Of a stretch of 49,138 nucleotides of DNA, positions 1 through 7,924 are shown piece by piece; the stretch's first letter is position 1; each line of letters starts with the position of its first letter. Source of the stretch: Candidatus Babelota bacterium. GTDB taxonomy: Bacteria > Babelota > Babeliae > Babelales > Vermiphilaceae. The translations under genes were made by a program, and so were the position numbers. The notes beneath the pieces were generated by a model. It saw only the letters and a program-made list of their open reading frames with translations, did not search any database and had not been told where the DNA came from. The stretch spans positions 1 through 49,138 of the forward strand of contig JAJCZB010000064.1 of the NCBI GenBank assembly GCA_029262595.1, read 5' to 3'.

Positions 1-1
1 A

Positions 2-1150
2 TTGCTTGCTACGTTGGCGATTGCTCCAGTGTATGCGGTAAATGATTTAGAGTTATTTGAAAATATGGAACTATCTGAAGATACTATCAGAGGTTTGGGG
101 TTGGTTCCTCAAATTATTGAGAAAATTGGAGTGCTCAATAAGGGACTTACGCAAAGCGATGTAGTTGATGGAAAAATAGTATTGTCCCAAGTTGGATCAT
201 ATGCACCAATGACTAATTTAGTTGCAGATATTGTTATCACAGGGACTAACGTAACACTGAATTTAGATGGTCGTTCCATCGTAGGAACGATCGATATTTC
301 TGGAAGTGTCGTAGTGGTAAAAAATGGGGCCGTCATTGCGCCGCCGCCGCTTAATCTTGATCAGGCTGCTACGCCGGCTGTATGCGTGCGAGAGGGCGCT
401 GGCAGTGTACTGCTTAAGACTTTCCACGTTGATTGTTTTGACTCAGTACTTACGGGAACTTTGTTTGAGTTGGTGCTCACCGATACGGTTGAAAATACCT
501 ATTCATTAGTTGGTACCGGCACTGTCTTTGATAGTGTGCCTGGCAGAACGGCAATCGATATTGCAGGAACGATTGTAAGTTTATTTGATTGTAGTGTTTC
601 TTCAGGATCAAGTGCTGATACTGTAAATGTAGATGCAGATGATGCAGGCGATGCAATTGTACTGAGCGGAAATGCCAATAAAGTACGCGTACAGGATTGT
701 ATTATAATCACCGGAAATGGTGGTGCGGCTGCAGCTGGAGCTGGCGGTAATGCGGGTAATGGAATTCATGTGAAAAATAGTGCATCACATGCAGAAATCA
801 CCAAATGTACTATTTTTGAGACCGGTGCAGGAGGAGATGGTTCGACACTTGGCGGAAACGGTGGTCATGGAATTGTGATTGAAAGTACAGCCGATGATAT
901 TGGCGTTCACAACTGCAGAATTCGTAACACTGGCGCAGGAGGATCACCAAGTGGTTTGGGAGGAAAAGCGATCCGTGATCAAGTGGTGACTGCGGGCTCT
1001 TACTCAATGATTTTTAGTAACTTTGCACACAATATTGCTAACACAATAAAATATGATTTGCGTGGCACCGGAACAGAAGAGGGTATTGCGTCACCAAATC
1101 CGCCAGACGGTACCGTTTTAAATCCATATGCGAATGTGTATGTGTCGTAG
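2..1150 (+). CDS. Exported beta-helix-like protein, 5'-truncated
   Basis: The reading frame is open to the left window edge, so the true start lies outside. The first visible residues (LLATLAIAPVYA) look like the end of a signal peptide with an AxA-type cleavage site. The C-terminal half (about residues 200-330) is Gly/Ala/Asn-rich with repeating short strands such as GIHVKNSASHAEITKCTI and HGIVIESTADDIGVHNCRI. That pattern is typical of right-handed parallel beta-helix (pectate-lyase-like) surface proteins. No catalytic motif is recognisable, so an enzymatic role is not claimed. The protein is probably exported to the envelope or secreted. A strong intrinsic terminator follows 20 bases after the stop. 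The fold is inferred from the repeat pattern only. Confidence 0.7.
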   Translation: MLATLAIAPVYAVNDLELFENMELSEDTIRGLGLVPQIIEKIGVLNKGLTQSDVVDGKIVLSQVGSYAPMTNLVADIVITGTNVTLNLDGRSIVGTIDISGSVVVVKNGAVIAPPPLNLDQAATPAVCVREGAGSVLLKTFHVDCFDSVLTGTLFELVLTDTVENTYSLVGTGTVFDSVPGRTAIDIAGTIVSLFDCSVSSGSSADTVNVDADDAGDAIVLSGNANKVRVQDCIIITGNGGAAAAGAGGNAGNGIHVKNSASHAEITKCTIFETGAGGDGSTLGGNGGHGIVIESTADDIGVHNCRIRNTGAGGSPSGLGGKAIRDQVVTAGSYSMIFSNFAHNIANTIKYDLRGTGTEEGIASPNPPDGTVLNPYANVYVS

Positions 1151-1170
1151 TTGAGCGAATAATGGATGAA

Positions 1171-1205
1171 AAAGGGCAGGCATATATAGTGGCTGCCCTT
1201 TTTTT
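1171..1205 (+). terminator. Intrinsic terminator after the beta-helix gene
   Basis: AAGGGCAG and CTGCCCTT arms around an 11-13 base loop, followed by a run of T. It lies just downstream of the stop codon at 1150. Confidence 0.85.
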
Positions 1206-1252
1206 GGTACACTGGCAAAAAACAAGGGTGGTTTAATAGTAAGGAATTATGT

Positions 1253-1963
1253 ATGAAAACGTTTCATAAAAAATTTATTATTACTGCAATCATAACGTTC
1301 ATTGCGGTATTCGTTTTATATTATTTTGGTGTATCGCGGTATCTTTCGCTTGAAAGCGTGAAATCGAATGCGACGTACTTCAAGAGTAAAGTAGATGAAA
1401 GTTATATACACGCAGCATTTCTATTCATTGCTATTTCAGCAGGGCTGATTACTCTTACGCTGCCTATAACTGCGCCAATGGGAGTTATTGGTGGTTTTCT
1501 TTTTGGGTTGTGGCCGGGAGTATTTTACTCAATGATTTCTATTATTATCGGTGCGAGTATCTCTTTTCTAGTGGTTCGCTATGCACTGTCTCACATGATG
1601 AAAAATAGATATGGAGATCGCCTGGATGGCTTTAATAAACGTATGCAGCGATACGGCTATACGTATTTGATTACGTTACAACTTTTGACAATTGTTCCCT
1701 ACTTCATTATTAATACACTGGCGGCACTTGCAGGGGTGCCGTTTTTTATGTTTTTACTCACTACGTGTATCGGCTCATTTCCTATCGTATTGATTTATGC
1801 ATTTGCGGGAAAGCAACTTTATCTCATTGATTCTTGGAAAGATATTTTAAGTAAAGAAATGCTTTTGGTATTAGTGCTGCTTGCTGGGCTGGCACTTCTT
1901 CCCATGTTTATTCAAAAAATACGCGCTCATAAAGATAAGGACTCCGATGAAACTCTTTCGTAA
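1253..1963 (+). CDS. VTT/TVP38-TMEM64 family membrane protein
   Basis: This 236-residue integral membrane protein has an N-terminal membrane helix (about 9-26) and a VTT (SNARE-associated) domain. The domain contains LPITAPMGVIGGFLFG, then GASISFLVVRYAL, a basic loop, and a C-terminal YAFAGKQL motif. The YAFAGKQL-type end and the G-rich re-entrant segment near residues 78-90 are hallmarks of the TVP38/DedA-like superfamily. These are thought to act as lipid scramblases or lipid-carrier flippases, but the substrate here is unknown. The ribosome binding site AAGGA sits 8 bases before the ATG. The next gene is a paralogue overlapping this one by 17 bases, so the pair is surely cotranscribed and may act together. 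Confidence 0.85.
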   Translation: MKTFHKKFIITAIITFIAVFVLYYFGVSRYLSLESVKSNATYFKSKVDESYIHAAFLFIAISAGLITLTLPITAPMGVIGGFLFGLWPGVFYSMISIIIGASISFLVVRYALSHMMKNRYGDRLDGFNKRMQRYGYTYLITLQLLTIVPYFIINTLAALAGVPFFMFLLTTCIGSFPIVLIYAFAGKQLYLIDSWKDILSKEMLLVLVLLAGLALLPMFIQKIRAHKDKDSDETLS

Positions 1964-2636
1964 TGTGCGCTTTTGGATTGGGATACTTTTTATTGTTCTT
2001 ATCATAGGCGTGCGATTTTCGGGGGTGAGCGATTATGCAACGATTACCAATCTTCAGGAAAAGCGGATAGCGCTCACGGCAGTTGTTAATGCGCATTACG
2101 AGTGGGCTGTGCTTGCATTTATTCTTTGGTACATCGTGATTGTAACGCTCGCGCTTCCTTTGGCGGCGTTAAGCACTATTGCTGGCGGGTATGTATTTGG
2201 AGTAGTGCCCGCAATTATTTTTGCTGGTATCGGCGCTACCATTGGCTCGACGCTTTTCTTTTTGCTGGTGCGCTATGTATTTGGAGATTCTCTACAAGAA
2301 AAGTATAAAGGCAAGCTCGCAAAGATGAATTATGAAATGGAACAATTTGGCGTATTTTATTTAATAGCGATTCGATTGGTTGCTCTCATTCCATTGGCAG
2401 TGGTTAATCTTTTGATTGGGCTTACGCAGGTACCGGTATGGACGTTTATATGGACGACGGTAATCAGTATTTTGCCGGGGACATTCGTTTTCGCATTTGC
2501 AGGGAAACAACTCACAACAATCACTTCCATACAAGATGTCTTTTCAATACAGATTTTGCTTGCGTTTGCATTACTTGCACTGCTCGCAATGCTGCCGCTT
2601 GTGGCAAAAAAAATGGGTTGGTTTGGAATGAAATGA
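1947..2636 (+). CDS. VTT/TVP38-TMEM64 family membrane protein, second copy
   Basis: This 229-residue paralogue of the preceding gene has the same order: N-terminal helix, LPLAALSTIAGGYVFG, GATIGSTLFFLLVRYVFG and a terminal FAFAGKQL motif. The frame is open further upstream, but the ATG at 1947 is chosen because AAGGA lies just before it and the protein then begins with a normal short cytoplasmic tail and membrane helix. It overlaps the end of the first copy by 17 bases. It probably functions in membrane lipid distribution, by family analogy. Its stop abuts the stop of the convergent HAD gene, with no room for a terminator between them. Confidence 0.85.
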   Translation: MKLFRNVRFWIGILFIVLIIGVRFSGVSDYATITNLQEKRIALTAVVNAHYEWAVLAFILWYIVIVTLALPLAALSTIAGGYVFGVVPAIIFAGIGATIGSTLFFLLVRYVFGDSLQEKYKGKLAKMNYEMEQFGVFYLIAIRLVALIPLAVVNLLIGLTQVPVWTFIWTTVISILPGTFVFAFAGKQLTTITSIQDVFSIQILLAFALLALLAMLPLVAKKMGWFGMK

Positions 2637-3107
2637 TTAAAATACTCGTAATTTTTTCAGTTCACTTATCACTTCATCATGATCAGTGCATTGAATTGCC
2701 CGCATGCCAACAGCTTGCGCAACGCGTACATTAATTTCTTTGTCATCAATGAATATGCATGTTTCTGGATCGAGATGATACCGCTCGATAATATGATAAA
2801 ACGCTTTTGCATCCGGTTTTGAAAATCCAGATGTGCCACTCGTGATAATTCCATCAAAATGATCAAAAATATCGGAGTGATGTGTGATGAAATTGTGATG
2901 CGAGTCAGGGCTTGCATTTGAAAGCACGTAAAGCTTGTGCATGCGCTTGCCGTGCGCATTAGTCGGCGCAGCACATTTTAATAGAATCTCCAATCCCTTT
3001 TTGATTACAGAAAACTGCTTTTCTGTGCCTCGATGCTCGGGATGATAGTTAAAGAGTACATCGCGCAGATCGAAAATGAGGGTGAAGGATTGGGTGTTTT
3101 TTTTCAT
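2637..3107 (-). CDS. HAD-superfamily hydrolase (IA-like), cytoplasmic
   Basis: This 156-residue protein has the core HAD elements. Motif I is FDLRDVLF, where most relatives have FDLGGVLF. A motif II region reads LYVLSNAS, motif III has Lys in GFSKPDAKAF, and motif IV is IFIDDKEINV. The cap domain is very short. HAD-IA proteins are mostly phosphatases acting on small phosphorylated metabolites; the substrate cannot be told. The residue two after the nucleophile Asp is Arg, not the general acid Asp of classical phosphatases, although an Asp occurs one place later. There is no signal peptide, unlike the related gene at 3773-4684. The two are probably divergent paralogues. Confidence 0.75.
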   Translation of the reverse strand: MKKNTQSFTLIFDLRDVLFNYHPEHRGTEKQFSVIKKGLEILLKCAAPTNAHGKRMHKLYVLSNASPDSHHNFITHHSDIFDHFDGIITSGTSGFSKPDAKAFYHIIERYHLDPETCIFIDDKEINVRVAQAVGMRAIQCTDHDEVISELKKLRVF

Positions 3108-3115
3108 ATGATTCC

Positions 3116-3721
3116 CTAAGCTGCAGGCGCTGCTTGGGGCAGCGATGGCATAGCTATTGGGCTGAACAACGGAAGGCGCTGATGCATTCTATTGGCGATT
3201 AACCATCTACAATATCCTTGCCGCAACTGACCCTGCGGTATAGTCAATAAAAACCGACACACTGCTTCAGTTAGGAAGATAGTGTTCGCGGGCGTCGGAT
3301 TGTGCCCAGTAGATATGAGTGAATTTCCAGCCAAGCAGCTTACGCAGATACTTAAATATCGCGTCACGGATAAATCAGTTTCATGTAAAAAAGCCATTGG
3401 TCTTATAACAATGGGAGCTGCTTGATTAAATATAGGTATCGGAGCAGGTGTAAATGGCACAATAGCTAAAGCGGCAGGACTTGGCGTGTTTGCAACTGAC
3501 TCGGTTCCACAGTAGTACGCTAAACCAAGCACAATTGCGCCGATAGCAAGTTTACCTTTATTATCCCACACCCATTGCCCACCGCGTTGCAGGAAATTTT
3601 TTTGCGGCATTGGAGCAGATTGCTCTTGTGGGGCAACAAACGCATTGTTTGCAGAAATAGACTGCATGCCCAAAAGCACGCCAGTTAAAAGTATAATGGA
3701 TGCACATATTTTTAATTTCAT
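3116..3721 (-). CDS. Exported hypothetical protein
   Basis: The 201-residue protein starts at the ATG at 3721, where GGAGG lies 5 bases upstream; an in-frame ATG at 3772 has no such site. The N-terminus (MKLKICASIILLTGVLLG) is a clear signal peptide. A second hydrophobic stretch (GKLAIGAIVLGLAYYCG, about residues 57-73) may be a membrane anchor. The rest is Pro/Ala-rich with no recognised domain. It lies between two HAD genes on the same strand, probably in one transcript. Function unknown. Confidence 0.65.
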   Translation of the reverse strand: MKLKICASIILLTGVLLGMQSISANNAFVAPQEQSAPMPQKNFLQRGGQWVWDNKGKLAIGAIVLGLAYYCGTESVANTPSPAALAIVPFTPAPIPIFNQAAPIVIRPMAFLHETDLSVTRYLSICVSCLAGNSLISTGHNPTPANTIFLTEAVCRFLLTIPQGQLRQGYCRWLIANRMHQRLPLFSPIAMPSLPQAAPAA

Positions 3722-3772
3722 AATAACCTCCACGCGCCGTTGCATTACATATGCTATGGCGTGATATTCCAT

Positions 3773-4684
3773 TTATTTAGTGTGCTGTAGCTCAATCCCA
3801 TGTGCAGCTTCTTGGCATAATGCTGCACGAGCATTAATTTTTTTCTTAATTTTTTTGCAGTTTGGTTTACCGGTTGCTATCTTCACCGTTTTCCATCCGC
3901 ATTCTCGCGCGGCAATTCGATTATCTTTTTGGTCATCCAAGAAGATATAGTTTGTATGCGGATAGCGCTGCTCGCATGCCTGATAAATAGATGGATCGGG
4001 TTTAACAAGCTGCTCATATCCAGAAACAATATATCCATCAAAAAGACCAAATAGTTCTGGATACGCTGTGCACATGAGCTCAAATGATTCTTTGTCCCAG
4101 TTTGAAAGAATTAAAAGAGGAAAACCTTCTTCTTTTAATTTTTCAACCAATGGTATCATTTCTTTAATTACTTTTCGCGATGCGACAAATGAGTCTGGTA
4201 AAAAGTTTTTAGTCATATTTTTCATAAATGTTTTATCAAAATCGCTCATATTTTGCGCATCGATTCCAGCGCATATTTCATCAAAAATGCTTTGATTTGA
4301 ACGGGCTCCCGAAAGCCATTCAACCATATAATCAGGCAATGCATTGCCATGCTCATCTTTAACGATTACTGTACTGCCATCTTCTTTTTTAAAGCTAAAT
4401 GCATGATTGTTATATTCTGCTGCAGATGTCAGTGCGTCAAACCAGTTGGCACATATTTTTTGCGAGCCGGCTCCATGAGAGAGCGCATATCTGATTGCAG
4501 ATGATGTGCCGAGCTGCTCTTTTCTTACTACAGAACTATCGGTGTTAAAAAGCACGCCGCCTAAATCAAATACAATAGCAGGCTTTTGGCAAGCCTTTGG
4601 CGTTACTCTCGAATACAGAGAGCTTGCAAGAACTGCTGTAAATGAAATACATAAGAGAGTAAATAAGCTACGCATAATCTTCAT
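3773..4684 (-). CDS. HAD-superfamily hydrolase with signal peptide
   Basis: The 303-residue protein begins with a signal peptide (MRSLFTLLCISFTAVLASS within the first 25 residues) and then carries a complete HAD-IA core. The core has FDLGGVLF as motif I near residue 40, LLILSNWD as motif II, Lys in VKPDPSIY as motif III and YIFLDDQKDN as motif IV, plus a helical cap between motifs I and II. GGAGG precedes the ATG. An exported HAD enzyme of the usually cytoplasmic DLGGV type is unusual. It could act on periplasmic phosphates or be delivered to the host. The GG after DL means the classical general acid is absent, as in much of this subfamily, so phosphatase activity is uncertain. Confidence 0.8.
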   Translation of the reverse strand: MKIMRSLFTLLCISFTAVLASSLYSRVTPKACQKPAIVFDLGGVLFNTDSSVVRKEQLGTSSAIRYALSHGAGSQKICANWFDALTSAAEYNNHAFSFKKEDGSTVIVKDEHGNALPDYMVEWLSGARSNQSIFDEICAGIDAQNMSDFDKTFMKNMTKNFLPDSFVASRKVIKEMIPLVEKLKEEGFPLLILSNWDKESFELMCTAYPELFGLFDGYIVSGYEQLVKPDPSIYQACEQRYPHTNYIFLDDQKDNRIAARECGWKTVKIATGKPNCKKIKKKINARAALCQEAAHGIELQHTK

Positions 4685-4775
4685 ATATAACCTCCATTTG
4701 TGATTATCACAAATTTCTCCATTTATAGCTTTAGAATAGGCAAAATTGCACTATTTGTCAAAAGCCTCAAATGCC

Positions 4776-4858
4776 CGCCAATTGTTCCGATTGGCGCTAT
4801 GAGTCGGCGAATTAATGCCATTAGCGCCCCGCGAGGCCATCTTGGCAACAATTGCCAA
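4776..4858. repeat. Cluster of three inverted repeats
   Basis: CGCCAAT/ATTGGCG lies at 4776-4782 and 4790-4796. GGCGCTA/TAGCGCC lies at 4793-4799 and 4822-4828. TTGGCAA/TTGCCAA lies at 4842-4848 and 4852-4858. None is followed by a T run. They lie in the divergent intergenic space between the exported HAD gene and the SufU-like gene, so operator or leader structures are possible. Confidence 0.5.
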
Positions 4859-4901
4859 AAGAGGTAAACTGGGATATATACCATATAAAAGGACTTTATT
4901 C

Positions 4902-5273
4902 ATGCATTCACTCTATCAAGAGCGCATACTCGACTATTATCGTAACCCTCGCCATAGAGGGAAGCTCGAATCGCCTGATTTTTCCTCTGGAATGGCTAAT
5001 CCATCATGTGGAGATGCTGTGTGTCTGCAAGGAACAATTAAAGGCGAGCGGGTAGAATTGTGCGTATTTGAGGGTAAGGGATGCGTAATTAGTCAGGCTG
5101 CCGCATCGATGCTGTGCGAGCAGGCGATTGGCAAAACAATAACTGAAATTGAATCTATGGATGCTGCATTCATGCAATCTCTGATTGGCATGCAATTGGG
5201 GCCAACGCGGCTTAAATGTGCTTTACTTGCACTCGAGGCTTTGAAAAAGGGAGTGAGTGAAGCTCCTGCTTAG
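4902..5273 (+). CDS. sufU: SufU/IscU-like Fe-S cluster assembly protein
   Basis: This 123-residue protein matches the NifU N-terminal (IscU/SufU) fold. It has YYRNPRHRG, then NPSCGDAV with the first Cys and its Asp, GKGCVISQAAASM with the second Cys, and RLKCALLALEAL with the third. These three Cys and the Asp bind zinc or the nascent Fe-S cluster. The short spacing before the third Cys lacks the insertion usual in SufU, but the GCVISQAAASM segment is SufU-like. The ATG at 4902 has AAAGGA upstream; the longer frame back to 4815 is not supported. No cysteine desulfurase or SufBCD gene is visible nearby. It overlaps the next gene by 17 bases. Confidence 0.85.
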   Translation: MHSLYQERILDYYRNPRHRGKLESPDFSSGMANPSCGDAVCLQGTIKGERVELCVFEGKGCVISQAAASMLCEQAIGKTITEIESMDAAFMQSLIGMQLGPTRLKCALLALEALKKGVSEAPA

Positions 5274-5799
5274 TGTATTGTGTTTTTTTTCATTTTTCAC
5301 ATGTGCATCCGATAAAGATATTGGCACTCCTCTTGGCCCTGATCCTGATCGAGATATTGGCGCTGAATTTGTTGCGTGGTGGAAAGAGACGTTTGAAGAC
5401 CCACCCAAGCCCGTAGTATGGTTTGAGGAAAAAAGCCCCACAGAGTTTCAGCTTAACTGGAAAAGTAAGCCAGTAGGGGCAGTAAAAACATATGATTGTG
5501 GCTTGCGGGAAGCTTGGATTTTAACTCATTTGGTGAGAGACAAAGTGTATGATGGTATCGATCAATTGAATATTGGCTCTAAAGAGCAATTTGGTCCGCA
5601 CAAGCAACGTGCGGTATCGATGGCTGTCGCTGGAAATAGGAAAGAATGCGCATGTTTTCTTTTAGCAAACGGGCACGGAGATGATATTTTATTAGACTTA
5701 TGGAATGCTGCGCATGAAAATATATTTGTAGAAATGCAGCATATAGTTGTGAAAAGAATGGTTGCCATTGGATATGATAGAGGAAAGTCAGATGCTTGA
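5257..5799 (+). CDS. Exported hypothetical protein, possible ankyrin-like segment
   Basis: The 180-residue protein uses a GTG start inside the end of the SufU-like gene, with AAGGGAG just upstream. The first 17 residues (MKLLLSVLCFFSFFTCA) form a signal peptide; the Cys at 16 is a weak lipobox candidate. Residues about 120-170 (AVSMAVAGNRKECACFLLANG and the following helical segment) resemble degenerate ankyrin repeats, as in proteins used by amoebal symbionts, but the match is too weak to assert. The gene overlaps the NurA-like gene by 8 bases, so the three genes form one operon. Confidence 0.65.
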   Translation: MKLLLSVLCFFSFFTCASDKDIGTPLGPDPDRDIGAEFVAWWKETFEDPPKPVVWFEEKSPTEFQLNWKSKPVGAVKTYDCGLREAWILTHLVRDKVYDGIDQLNIGSKEQFGPHKQRAVSMAVAGNRKECACFLLANGHGDDILLDLWNAAHENIFVEMQHIVVKRMVAIGYDRGKSDA

Positions 5800-6922
5800 T
5801 CGCGTAAAACTTTTTACTGAACTGGATCGCGTCGCAAAAGATTTATTTGTAGATGATTCCGATGCATTTAAGAAATTGCTCGCGGATTGGAAAAAACTGT
5901 GCGCTGATCCATTACTTGCGCAAAAAGTAAAAACAGCTCATGTCTCATGGCCACTTCCTTCATGGAACGAAAAAATTAATGATGCCTGCGCAGTTTCGCA
6001 ATCGATGGGCGCATATCATGTGGCATCAGTAGACGGTTCGCAAATTTATCCTGATCGGCACATGGGTGTTTCATGCTATTTAATTAATACAGGCACGGTG
6101 GTATTGCATTATGATGATCGTCCTGATCGGGTACACTTTTCTTCACTACCGTCACTTTTTACTGGTCTTGAAGAAGATCATCTACACCTTGAACTTTCTA
6201 CTGAACTGGTGAATGGAAAGCGGCAAGATTTAGAATTGCGTGGTGGTGTGGCGCTTGGGTTTGAATTGCAGAAAAAAGTGAACAGTGATCCATTTCTTTT
6301 ATTGTTTGATGGATCGCTTATTTTTTGGCATTTAGAGGCAAAAGATATGCTCTATAAAGAGTTGTTTTTTTCTCGCTACATTGCATCCCTTATGGCGCTG
6401 TATTCCAAACGAATTTTGACGGCAAGTTATATTAGTCGCCCAAAAAGCCGTGAATTGATTAATATTATTCGAGCGTATCGCTGCAATTTTAATGAAGCAA
6501 ATGAAAAGGCTGATGCTGGCCCTATTCGATTTTCTGATGGCAGTATTGCTCGGACTTTTTTACAAGAAGGTCAGCGCACCATCGTATTTAAAAATCATGC
6601 AAAAATTAGTGCCGAATATCCTGATGCAGTGCATCCGCATTTTTTTTATCTGCATGTAGGGCATGAAATAGGGCGCGTAGAAATTCCTGCATGGGTGGCG
6701 CGTGATGAACAGTTAGTTAACCAAGTAGCAGCAATGATTTTAGATCAATCGAAAAAAGGATACGGCTATCCGGTAGCCTTGGCAGAAGCGCATGAGCAGG
6801 CGGTAGTAAAGGGCGCAGATCGTGAATTCTTTTATCAACTACTTGCGCGCATGGGAATGCAGCGAAATGTCGCAAGTAGTATGTCTTTAAAGCTTGCCAA
6901 AAAACGTGGCATGGGAATTTGA
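5792..6922 (+). CDS. nurA: NurA-domain nuclease
   Basis: The 376-residue protein has the NurA-type core. SVDGSQIYPDRH (about 83-94) carries the conserved metal-binding Asp of the DGS motif. Near the C-terminus, GRVEIPAW and GYGYPVALAEAHEQA match the second conserved block. NurA proteins are 5'-3' DNA nucleases that in archaea work with the HerA helicase at double-strand breaks; bacterial members are less well known. No HerA-like ATPase is seen here. The ATG at 5792 is chosen because GAGGAAAG lies just upstream; it overlaps the preceding stop by 8 bases. The stop is two bases from the convergent gene. Confidence 0.75.
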   Translation: MLDRVKLFTELDRVAKDLFVDDSDAFKKLLADWKKLCADPLLAQKVKTAHVSWPLPSWNEKINDACAVSQSMGAYHVASVDGSQIYPDRHMGVSCYLINTGTVVLHYDDRPDRVHFSSLPSLFTGLEEDHLHLELSTELVNGKRQDLELRGGVALGFELQKKVNSDPFLLLFDGSLIFWHLEAKDMLYKELFFSRYIASLMALYSKRILTASYISRPKSRELINIIRAYRCNFNEANEKADAGPIRFSDGSIARTFLQEGQRTIVFKNHAKISAEYPDAVHPHFFYLHVGHEIGRVEIPAWVARDEQLVNQVAAMILDQSKKGYGYPVALAEAHEQAVVKGADREFFYQLLARMGMQRNVASSMSLKLAKKRGMGI

Positions 6923-6923
6923 T

Positions 6924-7397
6924 TTACCTTTTGATTCGAGCAAGAAGCCGGCGATACCAGGGGCGCCTTTTTGGCGGTTCCCAATCAAGATCCATTGAGG
7001 GTGGTGACTCGAGTTCAGCTGAGTGTTCAGGCATTAATTCGGGAAATTCATCCGGTTCTCGATAGGGCAAATAATAGTCCGTATCAGAATCGCATGCATA
7101 CCACGTAACAGTTTGAGAAAGATTATCGAGAAGTAATGCATGTGCGTCTTGATGGCTGGGGACCAAAAAATAATCGCTAGAAACTTTGGCAATTACTTTT
7201 TTGTGCGTATGAAATACGCGTCCGTTTGGAATAAGTAATGTTTTGCGGTGGTCTGCATACTCATGCCAGATAAGATCAACTGAGGTTACTCCAAGAGGAT
7301 TAAGCCCATCGGGATCATCAGGATCTATAGAAATAATGGTGTGCACCGTAGAAAAAATAAAAAGTAATAATAAAACGTGCTTATGTACTACGCTCAC
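6924..7397 (-). CDS. Exported hypothetical protein
   Basis: The 157-residue protein starts at a GTG with only a weak GAGAAA upstream. It has an N-terminal signal peptide (HVLLLLFIFSTVHTIIS). The mature part is acidic (DPDDPDG, then EFPELMPEHSAELESPP) and ends in a strongly basic tail (PPKRRPWYRRLLARIKR). No known domain is recognised. It is followed on the same strand by another exported small protein and dnaJ lies upstream. The basic end could contact membrane or nucleic acid, but this is only a guess from composition. Confidence 0.6.
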   Translation of the reverse strand: MSVVHKHVLLLLFIFSTVHTIISIDPDDPDGLNPLGVTSVDLIWHEYADHRKTLLIPNGRVFHTHKKVIAKVSSDYFLVPSHQDAHALLLDNLSQTVTWYACDSDTDYYLPYREPDEFPELMPEHSAELESPPSMDLDWEPPKRRPWYRRLLARIKR

Positions 7398-7460
7398 TTT
7401 TTTCTCAATTTGATTTAGTATTGATCTTCAATACAGTCGAACATACTGAAAAAAGTTTGA

Positions 7461-7916
7461 TTAATCTAGATCGTCGTCTGAGTCGTACTCATGTAAATCT
7501 ACAATCACTTCATCAGCTCCATCATCTTGTAATGCAGCAATCGCATCAGCAGCTTTTACAGGGTCTGAAAATCGATACGCTACTCTCATAACTGCAGTCA
7601 CTTTCCATCCTGCAAAATTACGGCGCATGATACGCTCAAGCCCTTCAGCGGTGGGAGCTTCTGGATTGCGATCAGTAACATGAAAAACGCCGGAATATCT
7701 GATAATGTCTGGTGCGTTTGCTGCAGCAATAACGTCTCGTGGATGCTTAATTACGAACGGCATTCCCATTTTTGCTATCGGAGCAGACGCAGAAGGTTGT
7801 CGCGCTGCGGCAGTTGCAATTCGAGCTGCAAGTTCTGCGGCTCTTCGTGGATTTGCAAAACTTACAGAAGAAAAAGTTACTGCAGAAAGAAGGGCAAGAC
7901 TCATAAGCTTATGCAT
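7461..7916 (-). CDS. Exported hypothetical protein
   Basis: The 151-residue protein has a clear signal peptide (MHKLMSLALLSAVTFSSVSFA). An Ala/Arg-rich stretch follows and then a compact region (about 65-140) with alternating strands and helices: YSGVFHVTDRNPEAPTAEG, WKVTAVMRVAYRF and DEVIVDLHEYDSDDDLD. The acidic C-terminus could bind cations. No family is recognised. AGGAA lies upstream of the ATG. It sits 8 bases downstream of dnaJ on the same strand and is probably cotranscribed with it. Confidence 0.6.
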   Translation of the reverse strand: MHKLMSLALLSAVTFSSVSFANPRRAAELAARIATAAARQPSASAPIAKMGMPFVIKHPRDVIAAANAPDIIRYSGVFHVTDRNPEAPTAEGLERIMRRNFAGWKVTAVMRVAYRFSDPVKAADAIAALQDDGADEVIVDLHEYDSDDDLD

Positions 7917-7924
7917 ACCGGTTC

